DNA of 36,011 nucleotides from an uncultured Alistipes sp. GTDB taxonomy: Bacteria; Bacteroidota; Bacteroidia; Bacteroidales; UBA932. Both the position numbers and the translations under genes were made by a program. Location of the stretch: NCBI GenBank assembly GCA_945787505.1, contig CALZHC010000013.1, positions 1 to 36,011 of the forward strand, in the 5' to 3' direction. The notes beneath the pieces are model-generated. The model saw nothing but the letters and a program-made list of their open reading frames with translations. It was not told the DNA's origin and searched no databases. Positions 17,673-26,100 of the stretch are shown here, piece after piece (position 1 is the stretch's first letter; every line of letters begins with the position of its first letter).

Positions 17673-19466
17673 TTATTTGTTACTAAGTGGTTTGAATGCG
17701 CGTCCGCCTCCTACGAAGCCTGCATTCTTGTAGAACTCTACGAAAGTCAAACGTACAGGGTGTACGAATGCACCAAGGCAGGAGAGTCCCATTACTGCCA
17801 GGTGACCGAATATCAGGAATACTACAGTCAGAACCCAACCGACATACGGAATTCCGGTAAATTGCATTGCAATGGAGTTAATTACGAATGCAAGGATACC
17901 TCCGGTGGTTCCCAATCCGAATAGTCTGATGTATGAGAGCATATCTCCAAATATGCCTGTGATGTCATATAGAGAGATGATTCCCATCAGGGGTCGGAGT
18001 AGGAAATTCTTGTTGGGCTTGCTGCAAAAGAGCACAAGTACAAGTCCCGTTATTCCCATCACGTAGCCCGCTGTCTGTGGAATAAGGGGAGAGCCCATCT
18101 CCATCGATGCATAGGCTGCCGCAGCCCAGACTATTACAAGACTCCATCCGATTTCGGTAAGGCCTTCGTCTATTCTTCCCTTGCTCAATGCAAAGATTGC
18201 TCTGAGGATTCTGGCAAAGACGATTTGGAACAATCCGAAGATAATGGAGAACCAGAACATCTTTATATCGCTGAAGAAGAGACCCTTTATGCTGTCTGGC
18301 ATACTTGGAATAATCTCTGCGAGTTTGAGTCCGAAGAATGTTCCCGAAAGCAGAGGCATGAGCGTGGATCCTACTCCCAGCCAAAATATGAGGAAACCGT
18401 AATTCCTGAATTTCGGAAGTGCGAATACAGCTGCAAGTCCTGTAAGTATAAGAATCAATCCATAACCCATATCCCCTAGACAAAGTCCGAAGAAGAGCAT
18501 GTAGAATGGAGCGAAGAAGGGAGTAAGGTCGAGCTCATCGTATGTGGGAAGGATATAGAGTCCACCTATGGGTTCGAATGCTTTGGCAAACCAGTTGCTT
18601 TTAAGCTTGATAGGAGGGTTATCCTCTCCCTTTGCCTTTTCACTCAGATAGATGACATCTGAAGAGTCGAGAAACTCCTTGATAACGGCGTCATCATCCT
18701 TTGGAGCAAAGCCTTCAAGAACAGAGATAGTGCCCTCGCCCTCTCTGGAACCGCTAACCGATGCCAGGTAGAGGTCAAGATCCTTGAAGAGCACGTCACT
18801 CTGACTTGCAAGCCATTCACACCTGTCGGCGTAACCGGCACATTCAGCCAAAAGAGTATTTCTCTGATCTTTAAGAACCTTGAGATCTCTCTCTATTATG
18901 TCAGCGCTCCTGTCGGGAAATTTCGCCGGGTTAAAAGGTAGTGAGCACTCTTCGCCCTGAGGTACTGCCACGGCAAAATAAACATTGCCGCCTTCCCGAT
19001 TTAGGATCTGGATTGCATACTCCTGTTCCCATCCTGCATCATACCTCTTTTCGGTAGTGGAGTAGAAACATAGTCTGAATCCGAGAGAATTGATTCGTTC
19101 TAAATCTTCATGTGAGAAGAGTCCCCAAGGGGCGCTCTCTGCAAGCTCTCTCTCAAGAGAGGCAATCTCGGTCCTAAGTTCTTCGCGTTTTGCAAAGTTG
19201 TCCTCAGCTGCCCTTATCATCTCTTTCGAAGAGGTAGTGTTGTCCTTTGCTGCCTTTATGGAAGAGTTCTCTTTTCTGAAGATTTTAAGGCGTGAGATAA
19301 TATCCTGATATCTCTTGTACAGATTCATCATCTCTACGGAATGGCTGTCAGTAGGGACATCACTGCGCGTGATATCTACCATACCCAGATTCTGAACCTT
19401 TGAAAGGAAGTCATCCAACTCGTTGGAAAGGAGTATGAATGAGTATTTGGTCATTTTCGTAATCAT
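17673..19466 (-). CDS. ntpI: V/A-type ATPase subunit I (membrane stator, a-subunit)
   Basis: 597 residues. The N-terminal cytoplasmic half (1-~300) has long coiled-coil stretches (about 45-110 and 185-235) that bind the peripheral stalks. The C-terminal half is a membrane domain of about seven to eight segments starting near FFAPFYMLFFGLCLGDMGYG. The two functional arginines of the family are visible: Arg514 in SYIRLFGLG and Arg572 in HPVRLTFVEFY, followed by the usual ending GGGRAFKPL. It forms the half-channels through which ions reach the K ring. It lies 2 bases after the D subunit gene, in the same operon. Confidence 0.95.
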   Translation of the reverse strand: MITKMTKYSFILLSNELDDFLSKVQNLGMVDITRSDVPTDSHSVEMMNLYKRYQDIISRLKIFRKENSSIKAAKDNTTSSKEMIRAAEDNFAKREELRTEIASLERELAESAPWGLFSHEDLERINSLGFRLCFYSTTEKRYDAGWEQEYAIQILNREGGNVYFAVAVPQGEECSLPFNPAKFPDRSADIIERDLKVLKDQRNTLLAECAGYADRCEWLASQSDVLFKDLDLYLASVSGSREGEGTISVLEGFAPKDDDAVIKEFLDSSDVIYLSEKAKGEDNPPIKLKSNWFAKAFEPIGGLYILPTYDELDLTPFFAPFYMLFFGLCLGDMGYGLILILTGLAAVFALPKFRNYGFLIFWLGVGSTLMPLLSGTFFGLKLAEIIPSMPDSIKGLFFSDIKMFWFSIIFGLFQIVFARILRAIFALSKGRIDEGLTEIGWSLVIVWAAAAYASMEMGSPLIPQTAGYVMGITGLVLVLFCSKPNKNFLLRPLMGIISLYDITGIFGDMLSYIRLFGLGTTGGILAFVINSIAMQFTGIPYVGWVLTVVFLIFGHLAVMGLSCLGAFVHPVRLTFVEFYKNAGFVGGGRAFKPLSNK

Positions 19467-19468
19467 TG

Positions 19469-20071
19469 TTATGCCTCCTCTTCTTCCAAGTCGTGTCTTG
19501 TTTTAACGATTTTCTGTGAAGCTTTGGAGAGATTCTCTTCATCCTCCATAAAGCGTTTGATCTTCAGGATTGCTTCCTGGTATCCGGGAATCTGTACCTT
19601 TTCGTAAAGGTTTACCTTTTGAGTGGTCTTCTTTCTTGAATAGTCCAGAATACGGCTCTTGTAAGCGCATATTTCAGATTCGATACCAAGTACCGCAAGG
19701 TTTTTGAGGATATTGACACCCTCTGCATACCATAACGGTTTGCGGAATAAGTCATATTCCTTCACTTCATATTTTACCTCCACGAGCTCGGGAATCTTGA
19801 CTCCTGCCAGCTTTGCGTAGCGAATCTCGACACCCTTAACAGATACCAGTCCGGGTTCGAATTCGTTCCACAATCCTGCGAGATATTCATATTGCTTCAG
19901 TGATGCGGCAAGCTCTTCCAACAGCTCCTCAGAACGCTGCTTTGCCCTTTTAACTTCAAGACGCAGTGCTGATTCCTTGTTCTTGAGTGTGGGCAAGGCA
20001 CGTGTACGAACTTTCAACTGTTTGTTGAGTTCGTTTAACGAGGTCTTGTTATATTGGAATTTTATTGCCAT
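19469..20071 (-). CDS. ntpD: V/A-type ATPase subunit D (central rotor shaft)
   Basis: 200 residues. It starts with KFQYNKTSLNELNKQLKVRTRALPTLKNKESAL, the long N-terminal helix typical of subunit D, and ends with another helix (QIPGYQEAILKIKRFMEDEENLSKASQKIVK), so the two ends form the coiled-coil shaft inside the A3B3 head. Its start overlaps the end of subunit B by 10 bases. The usual rotor partner, subunit F, is not encoded nearby. Confidence 0.93.
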   Translation of the reverse strand: MAIKFQYNKTSLNELNKQLKVRTRALPTLKNKESALRLEVKRAKQRSEELLEELAASLKQYEYLAGLWNEFEPGLVSVKGVEIRYAKLAGVKIPELVEVKYEVKEYDLFRKPLWYAEGVNILKNLAVLGIESEICAYKSRILDYSRKKTTQKVNLYEKVQIPGYQEAILKIKRFMEDEENLSKASQKIVKTRHDLEEEEA

Positions 20072-21384
20072 TTGCCGTATTTCTTAATAAGTGCTTCTTT
20101 TATACCTGTTTCAGCAGGGGTAAAATATTTGCCGAAGAGTTCCCAGCCTGTTTCAAGCATCTGTTCGATAGGAATATTGACATCTATTGCCAATAGTCTG
20201 TTAGAGTACTCTTTTGCATAGTCAAGGCAGCGGTTGTCGTAATCGCTCAGGTCAAAACCGTTTTCCAGTTTGGTCTTTGCGTTGGCAGCATCCGCATAGA
20301 GACGGACTGCAGTGTTCATCACCTGCGAGTGGTCTTCACGTGTCTGTTTGCCGATTACGAGCTGTTTCAGACGGGAGAGTGAACGGAAAGGGTCGATAAT
20401 GACTTTTCCTGTATCAGAGTCATGTCTGAGGAAGAGCTGACCTTCTGTAATATAACCAGTGTTGTCAGGGATAGCATGGGTGATGTCTCCATCGTTAAGT
20501 GTGGTTACCGCAATGATGGTGATGGAACCTCCGTCGGGAAGTTGGACAGCCTTTTCGTAGATCTTTGCAAGGTCTGAGTAGAGTGAACCAGGCATAGAGT
20601 CCTTTGAAGGAATCTGGTCCATACGGTTGCTCACAATAGAGAGAGCATCTGCGTAGAGTGTCATGTCTGTAAGCAGGACGAGGACTTTTTCATTCTTGTC
20701 CACTGCAAAGTACTCTGCAGCGGTAAGGGCCATATCAGGGATGAGAAGACGCTCTACAGGAGGCTGCTCGGTCGTATTTACGAAACTGATAATCTTGTTG
20801 AGGGCTCCTGCACTTTCGAATGTGTGCTTGAAGTAGAGGTAGTCATCATTGGTAAGACCCATACCACCGAGGATAATCTTGTCAACGTCTGCTCTGAGAG
20901 CAACCATTGCCATTACCTGGTTGTAAGGCTGGTCAGGGTTTGCGAAGAAGGGAATCTTCTGACCTGATACCAGGGTGTTGTTGAGGTCAATCCCGGCAAT
21001 ACCGGTAGGAATAAGCTGTGATGGCTGTTTCCTCTTGTAGGGGTTTACCGAAGGGCCTCCGATAAATCTGCGTTCTCCCTCTACAGGGGCACCACCGTCT
21101 ATAGGCTGGCCATATGCGTTGAAGAAACGTCCTGCCAGGTCTTCGCTGACATTGAGTGCGGGTGGCTCTCCGAAGAAGATAACCTCAGAGTCTGTAGGGA
21201 TACCTTCTGTTCCTTCAAAGACCTGAAGTGTCACCAGGTCTCCCTTAAGTTTGACCACCTGTGCCAGACGTCCGTCCACTGTAGCAAGCTCATCATTGGA
21301 GACACCTTCTGCTCTTACTGTTACAGTAGCTTTGGTAATCGCCTCGAGCTTTGTATATATTCTTTGAAATGCTTTAGTTGTCAT
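20062..21384 (-). CDS. ntpB: V/A-type ATPase subunit B (non-catalytic head)
   Basis: 440 residues. The B subunit forms the non-catalytic half of the A3B3 head. As expected it lacks a P-loop: the Walker A position reads SGQKIPFFANPDQPYNQ. Other family features are RLAQVVKLKGDLVTLQVFEGTEGI, NPYKRKQPSQLIPTGIAGID, LLTDMTLYADAL, SNRMDQIPSKDSMPGSLYSDLA and GSITIIAV. The frame is open to an ATG at 21411, but the ATG at 21384 gives MTTKAFQRIYTKL, which matches the usual beginning and leaves an 11-base overlap with the A gene. Confidence 0.95.
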   Translation of the reverse strand: MTTKAFQRIYTKLEAITKATVTVRAEGVSNDELATVDGRLAQVVKLKGDLVTLQVFEGTEGIPTDSEVIFFGEPPALNVSEDLAGRFFNAYGQPIDGGAPVEGERRFIGGPSVNPYKRKQPSQLIPTGIAGIDLNNTLVSGQKIPFFANPDQPYNQVMAMVALRADVDKIILGGMGLTNDDYLYFKHTFESAGALNKIISFVNTTEQPPVERLLIPDMALTAAEYFAVDKNEKVLVLLTDMTLYADALSIVSNRMDQIPSKDSMPGSLYSDLAKIYEKAVQLPDGGSITIIAVTTLNDGDITHAIPDNTGYITEGQLFLRHDSDTGKVIIDPFRSLSRLKQLVIGKQTREDHSQVMNTAVRLYADAANAKTKLENGFDLSDYDNRCLDYAKEYSNRLLAIDVNIPIEQMLETGWELFGKYFTPAETGIKEALIKKYGKWQ

Positions 21385-23137
21385 TGCGGGTGTATTTGTC
21401 AATCTGTTCAATATAGTTATAGAAGCTTTCGCTCTTGTACTCCGAGTAGTTCATCTGCTTGAAGATATTGATAACCTCCTTGTAGAATTTGGTACACTCT
21501 TCGAATCCTTCAAAATTGCGAGGGGTATCGCAGACCTGAAGAACTTTGGTCAGCATGAACTCCTGCCTTTCAAAAGGTGTAGAGCAGTCGATGCTGTCGA
21601 ATGCATCTTGCTGGAGGATGATGAAGTCAATGAGCTCAGATTTCCAATATCTTTCGTGGTAGCTTACTGGGACACCGTCATCACCGAGGATATTGATCTG
21701 TTCATATGCCTCCTTACCTCTGAGTACCAGATTCTTGGCCTCGAGAACCTTTTCAACCCAGTCAGGTGAGACTTTGGACTTGAGGTAATCGACTATTTCG
21801 GGATACTCGAGGTATTTGGAGTATGAGTCGATAGGGTCGACAGCAGGGTATCTCTTCTTATCGGCGCGGTTCTGGGAAAGAGCATAGAAGCAGCGTGCTG
21901 CCTTCTTTGTCGACTCTGTTACCGGCTCCTTCAGGTTACCTCCCGCAGGGGATACTGTTCCAATGAAGGTTACAGCACCGCTCTCTCCGTTGTAGAGTGT
22001 TACCACACCTGCACGTGCATAGAAGTTGGAGATGGTTGAAGACAGGTCAACAGGGAATGCATCTGCTCCGGGGAGCTCTTCCATACGGTTACTCATCTCC
22101 CTGAGTGCCTGTGCCCAACGTGATGTCGAGTCTGCAAGCAAAAGAACTCTCAGACCCATAGAACGGTAGTATTCGCAAATGGTCATTGCTGTGTAGACTG
22201 ATGCTTCACGTGCAGCAACGGGCATGTTAGAAGTGTTGCAAATAATGGTGGTTCTTTCCATGAGGGAACGGCCTGTGTGGGGGTCGATCAGTTCTGGGAA
22301 TTCGGTGAAGATTTCCACCACTTCGTTTGCTCGTTCACCGCATGCTGCCATTACGATAACGTCTGCCTCTCCCTGTTTTGCAATTGCGTGCTGGAGCACG
22401 GTCTTACCGCAACCGAAAGGTCCGGGAATAAATCCTGTACCACCTTCAGCGATGGGGTTGAAGGTATCTATACATCTGACACCTGTCTCCATAACACGGT
22501 AGGGACGTGGTTTTTCTTTGTATGCAGTGATTGCAACTTTAACAGGCCACTTCTGTATCATTGTGACTATGTGTTCGTCACCATTGGCATCTGTAAGCAC
22601 CGCTATGGTGTCACATGCTCTGTATGAGCCTGCAGCAACGATTGATTTGATGGTATATTCTCCTGTGAAAGAGAATGGTACCATTATTTTGTGAGGAAGC
22701 CATCCCTCTTTGATCTCTCCAAGCCAATATGATGCATATACTTTGTCACCGGCTTTGGCACAAGGGGTAAAATCCCATTTTTTATCTTTGTCGATTGCGG
22801 ATGTGTATTCTCCTCGTTTCAGGAAGACATCTTCCATTGTAGCGAGGTTGTTCTGCAAGCCGTCATAGTTGCTTGAGAGAAGTCCGGGACCGAGCTCCAC
22901 TTCGAGCATGTGACCCTCAAACTCTACCTTATCTCCCTTCTTCAGGCCTCTGGTGCTTTCATATACCTGAACGGAGGCCTTGTTACCTGTCACCTTGATG
23001 ACTTCGGACATAAGTTTGGTCTCTCCAAGGTAGATATAGCATATTTCATTTTGAGATACAGGACCGTTTACCTCCACTGTAACGAGGTTGGAGATAATCC
23101 CTGTAACTATACCTGTGGTTTTTTGACTTTGATCCAT
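21374..23137 (-). CDS. ntpA: V/A-type ATPase subunit A (catalytic)
   Basis: 587 residues. The catalytic head subunit hydrolyses or makes ATP. It carries the P-loop GPFGCGKT (239-246), the A-type insertion (bulge domain, about 110-190), ACGERANEVVEIF with the catalytic Glu, NTSNMPVAAREASVYTAMT and LADSTSRWAQALREMS. Length and order of segments match the A/V branch rather than F1 beta. It lies 22 bases after the DUF2764 gene. Confidence 0.97.
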   Translation of the reverse strand: MDQSQKTTGIVTGIISNLVTVEVNGPVSQNEICYIYLGETKLMSEVIKVTGNKASVQVYESTRGLKKGDKVEFEGHMLEVELGPGLLSSNYDGLQNNLATMEDVFLKRGEYTSAIDKDKKWDFTPCAKAGDKVYASYWLGEIKEGWLPHKIMVPFSFTGEYTIKSIVAAGSYRACDTIAVLTDANGDEHIVTMIQKWPVKVAITAYKEKPRPYRVMETGVRCIDTFNPIAEGGTGFIPGPFGCGKTVLQHAIAKQGEADVIVMAACGERANEVVEIFTEFPELIDPHTGRSLMERTTIICNTSNMPVAAREASVYTAMTICEYYRSMGLRVLLLADSTSRWAQALREMSNRMEELPGADAFPVDLSSTISNFYARAGVVTLYNGESGAVTFIGTVSPAGGNLKEPVTESTKKAARCFYALSQNRADKKRYPAVDPIDSYSKYLEYPEIVDYLKSKVSPDWVEKVLEAKNLVLRGKEAYEQINILGDDGVPVSYHERYWKSELIDFIILQQDAFDSIDCSTPFERQEFMLTKVLQVCDTPRNFEGFEECTKFYKEVINIFKQMNYSEYKSESFYNYIEQIDKYTRNDN

Positions 23138-23159
23138 ATAGTGTTATATAATTATCTGT

Positions 23160-23747
23160 TTAGAAATCTATTCCCTTGAATGTTCCTCTTACTTCTGTAA
23201 CGAACTGTTCAAACAGAACCGCACCCCTTTCGCTCTCGAGTGATGACCACCTGCGCAGGATAACTCCTTTGGCAAGGAATGCGAGGATGACATCCATGTC
23301 GAAATAGTGTCCTTGAATCATCTCGTTAATCTTGTCCCATTTGAGCTTGTCCATCTGGGCCTCTCTTTCGATGATATTCTTGTTTTCAAGTATTGACCTT
23401 ATTTCCGGAAGTTCCTTGATGCTCTTGTCGGTTTCTCCGACTCTATATTTATCCACCTTTTCCTGATCCGCAGATGCGAGGAATTCGACCTGCAGGTTTC
23501 GCAGATTGCGGTCAAAAGCGAAATAGTCGCTCAAAAACTTGCATTTGAGCTTACCGATCTCACGGTAGAAATGGCGGGAAAGATTAGTCGGTGTCAATCC
23601 ATATTCAAACCACGCAACGATCCGTCTGTCTCTCTCCGAGAGATTCTCCTTAATCATTGTAGAAAACTTATCATAGGAGAACTCCTTGAGCGAGAAGTCT
23701 GCAACCAGATCCGGCAGCGAGGCTATTATGTAATGGTAATTATGCAT
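23160..23747 (-). CDS. DUF2764 protein, probable stand-in for V/A-ATPase subunit C
   Basis: 195 residues, soluble and largely helical (MHNYHYIIASLPDL start). The DUF2764 family is found in V/A-ATPase operons of Bacteroidetes and some other bacteria, in the place where subunit C is expected. The start overlaps the stop of subunit E (TAATG arrangement). I infer that it links the central shaft to the K ring as subunit C does, but there is no motif that proves this. No other function is suggested by the sequence. Confidence 0.85.
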   Translation of the reverse strand: MHNYHYIIASLPDLVADFSLKEFSYDKFSTMIKENLSERDRRIVAWFEYGLTPTNLSRHFYREIGKLKCKFLSDYFAFDRNLRNLQVEFLASADQEKVDKYRVGETDKSIKELPEIRSILENKNIIEREAQMDKLKWDKINEMIQGHYFDMDVILAFLAKGVILRRWSSLESERGAVLFEQFVTEVRGTFKGIDF

Positions 23748-24358
23748 TATCCAAAGAGGAGTTTCTTGGTGGCAGGTCTGAGGTATTGTGCTATTATTCT
23801 TTCGAAGTCACCCTCTGTAAATGAGATGATGTATCCACCGTCCTTGGGACCTATGCGGAACCCTGCGGCTATCTGTTTTGAATAAGAGATCTCAACACCG
23901 TTGCTCATTCCGGAAAGGATATCTTTTTCCACAGCTTCAGAGAACTCTTTCTGAAGTGATGCAGGTAGTATCACCTCCAATTCCTTGGGTTCAGGATTGG
24001 CAGCGTCAAAAGCCTTTACCACTGAGATGATAAGTTCCTTGACTATTGTACCGTCGCTCAGTACTGCTTTTACTGGTGCGTTTAGAGCTTTTGCAGTTAG
24101 GATCTGTTCAACCTGATGTCTGATGGCTGTAATGGTCTGGGTTGATGCCATCCGCAAGTCGTTTTCAACCTTGATTCGGGTCTGCTCGGCCTCTTTTTTT
24201 ACTTCTTCGAGTATCGCGTCTGCTTTGGCGCGGGCTTCAGCAATAATTTTTTCTGCTTCAGCCTGAGCGTTCTTTTTTAACTGCTCAGCCTCTTGTTTTC
24301 CTTTGGACAAGCCTTCGTTGTACAACTTGTCTGTTAATTCTTGCAATTTATTTTGCAT
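23747..24358 (-). CDS. ntpE: V/A-type ATPase subunit E (peripheral stalk)
   Basis: 203 residues. The N-terminal half (about 1-95) is a long charged helix rich in Ala, Glu and Lys (LSKGKQEAEQLKKNAQAEAE and on), typical of the stalk helix. The C-terminal half is an alpha/beta domain ending in a FEGDFERIIAQYLRP-like segment. It anchors the stator stalk to the head. It is the first gene of the operon, with a -7 motif 54 bases upstream. Its usual heterodimer partner, subunit G/H, is not found in the window. Confidence 0.88.
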   Translation of the reverse strand: MQNKLQELTDKLYNEGLSKGKQEAEQLKKNAQAEAEKIIAEARAKADAILEEVKKEAEQTRIKVENDLRMASTQTITAIRHQVEQILTAKALNAPVKAVLSDGTIVKELIISVVKAFDAANPEPKELEVILPASLQKEFSEAVEKDILSGMSNGVEISYSKQIAAGFRIGPKDGGYIISFTEGDFERIIAQYLRPATKKLLFG

Positions 24359-24411
24359 CTTTATATAGTTTTAAATGATAATTTTCCGGATTATACCTTA
24401 AAAAAGCGTAC

Positions 24412-24419
24412 CAAAGTTA
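24412..24419 (-). promoter_or_regulatory. -7 promoter element (TAACTTTG) of the V/A-ATPase operon
   Basis: On the minus strand TAACTTTG matches TAnnTTTG and is identical to the -7 box of the thiamine operon. The spot where a -33 box is expected falls into the upstream terminator region and has no good match. Confidence 0.5.
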
Positions 24420-24440
24420 TAAAAAAAGTACAATAAAAAG

Positions 24441-24470
24441 AAGAGAGACCGACAAAAATCGGTCTCTCTT
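24441..24470 (-). terminator. Terminator of the methylmalonyl-CoA decarboxylase operon
   Basis: A perfect 12-bp stem (24441-24452 with 24459-24470) around a 6-base loop, located 22 bases after the stop of the beta-subunit gene. On the minus strand it is followed by CTTTTTATTGTACTTTTTTT, so it is a good Rho-independent signal. Confidence 0.9.
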
Positions 24471-24492
24471 CATTATGTATTGTGAAAATTTG

Positions 24493-25644
24493 CTATGACA
24501 GGAATCCCAAAAGGAGTCCGGCTGCTACTGCACTTCCGATTACACCTGCAACATTGGGACCCATTGCGTGCATAAGGAGGTAGTTGGTCTTGTCGTATGT
24601 AAGACCAACATTGTTCGATACGCGGGCTGAGTCCGGAACTGCAGATACACCTGCATTTCCAATGAGAGGGTTGATCTTGTTGCCCGGTTTGAGGAAGAGG
24701 TTGAAGAACTTCACGAAGAGCACACCCATTGTAGTAGCTATGACAAATGACAATGCTCCGATAAGGAAGATATATACAGACTTGGGCTGGAGGAATTTGT
24801 CAGCCTGTGTCGAACAACCTACTGTCAAACCGATCAGGATGGTAACGATATCTACCAGCGGTCCTCTTGCAGTTTCTGCAAGGCGGCGGGTAACACCACT
24901 TTCCTTCAAAAGGTTACCGAAGAAGAGCATACCTAACAAAGGAATACCTGAAGGCACGATGAATGCTGTGAGCAAGAATCCGATGATAGGGAATATCTTC
25001 TTCTCTGTAGGTGATACCGGACGGGGAGGTTTCATTCTGATGAGTCTCTCCTTCTTGGTAGTGAGGAGTTTCATGATAGGAGGCTGAATAACGGGAACCA
25101 AAGCCATATAAGAGTAGGCTGATACTGCTATCGCACCCATTAGGTCAGGAGCAAGTCTTGATGAAAGGAAAATAGCAGTAGGACCGTCTGCGCCACCAAT
25201 GATTCCTATTGCACCTGCCTCTGCTGGTGAGAATCCAAGTGCCAGTGAAATCATATATGCACCGAAGATACCAAACTGGGCTGCAGCTCCGATAAGAAGG
25301 AGTTTAGGGTTGGAGATGAGTGACGAAAAGTCAGTCATTGCACCTATACCCAAGAAGATCAGAGGGGGATAGAATCCTTTCTGAACGCCATAGTACAGGA
25401 TATTCAGAACAGATCCCTCCTCATAGACACCTACCGACAGTCCGGGGAAGAGAGGAATGTTTCCCATGATAATACCGAATCCGATAGGAATAAGTAGCAT
25501 GGGTTCCCAATCCTTCTTGATCGCCAGATATATCAGCAGGAGACCGATAAGAATCATAATCAGATATTTCCAGTCACCGTTTGCAAATCCGGTATACTGA
25601 AAAAACTGAGAGATATTTTCAATAATAAGATCCATATTATCCAA
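24493..25644 (-). CDS. mmdB: Na+-pumping decarboxylase beta subunit (OadB/MmdB family)
   Basis: 383 residues, almost all hydrophobic, with about nine to eleven membrane segments. The beta subunit decarboxylates carboxybiotin and couples this to Na+ export. The hallmark GGADGPTAIFLSS is present with Asp153 in the position of the functional Asp203 of Klebsiella OadB, and the C-terminal conserved region NPLIGNAGVSAVPDSARVSN is also present. Oxaloacetate, methylmalonyl-CoA and glutaconyl-CoA pumps share this subunit. The adjacent MmdA-type carboxyltransferase and epimerase make methylmalonyl-CoA the likely substrate. Overlaps the biotin carrier gene by 8 bases. Confidence 0.94.
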   Translation of the reverse strand: MDNMDLIIENISQFFQYTGFANGDWKYLIMILIGLLLIYLAIKKDWEPMLLIPIGFGIIMGNIPLFPGLSVGVYEEGSVLNILYYGVQKGFYPPLIFLGIGAMTDFSSLISNPKLLLIGAAAQFGIFGAYMISLALGFSPAEAGAIGIIGGADGPTAIFLSSRLAPDLMGAIAVSAYSYMALVPVIQPPIMKLLTTKKERLIRMKPPRPVSPTEKKIFPIIGFLLTAFIVPSGIPLLGMLFFGNLLKESGVTRRLAETARGPLVDIVTILIGLTVGCSTQADKFLQPKSVYIFLIGALSFVIATTMGVLFVKFFNLFLKPGNKINPLIGNAGVSAVPDSARVSNNVGLTYDKTNYLLMHAMGPNVAGVIGSAVAAGLLLGFLS

Positions 25645-26089
25645 TAATCAAAAGAGGTGCGCCTTCAAGTACTGAATCGCCCTTGTTAACTTTAATACTC
25701 TTGACTGTACCGTTTTCTGTGGCTTCAATTACATTTTCCATCTTCATTGCTTCGAGGACCATGACTTTTTGTCCTTTCTGCACGGCATCTCCTTCTTTCA
25801 CTGAAACTTCAAGGATAACGCCTGGAAGGGGTGATGTAACTGTATATCCGCCCTCATGTGCAGGAGCAGCTGCAGGGGCAGTTGTTGTTGCTGATGCGAC
25901 AGGAGCAACCTTGGGAGCTGCCGCAGGAGCTTTCTTCACAGGTTTTACAGCCACGGGCTTGGTAATGGGCTTTTCAAATTCCACTTTGAAGGTAGAACCA
26001 TTAACTTCCACAGAAGCTACAGAATCTTCGATGTCGTTAATGACTACATTGTAATCATTACCATTGATTTTCAAATTATATTCTTTCAT
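25637..26089 (-). CDS. mmdC: Biotin carrier subunit of the Na+-pumping decarboxylase
   Basis: 150 residues. A short N-terminal domain (1-40, YNLKINGNDYNVVI) is followed by a Pro/Ala/Lys-rich flexible linker (about 41-78) and a biotinyl domain with VLEAMKMEN, the biotinylated lysine being Lys116. It shuttles CO2 from the carboxyltransferase to the membrane beta subunit. The linker is a usual feature that allows the swing. Placed between the OadG-like fusion and the beta subunit in one operon. Confidence 0.95.
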   Translation of the reverse strand: MKEYNLKINGNDYNVVINDIEDSVASVEVNGSTFKVEFEKPITKPVAVKPVKKAPAAAPKVAPVASATTTAPAAAPAHEGGYTVTSPLPGVILEVSVKEGDAVQKGQKVMVLEAMKMENVIEATENGTVKSIKVNKGDSVLEGAPLLIIG

Positions 26090-26100
26090 CTGTCTAAATG

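Noticed and set aside
21385..21411. Longer N-terminus of ATPase subunit B
   Set aside because: The added residues (NRLTNTPA) lie entirely within the subunit A gene and are not part of the usual subunit B start; MTTKAF at 21384 fits better.
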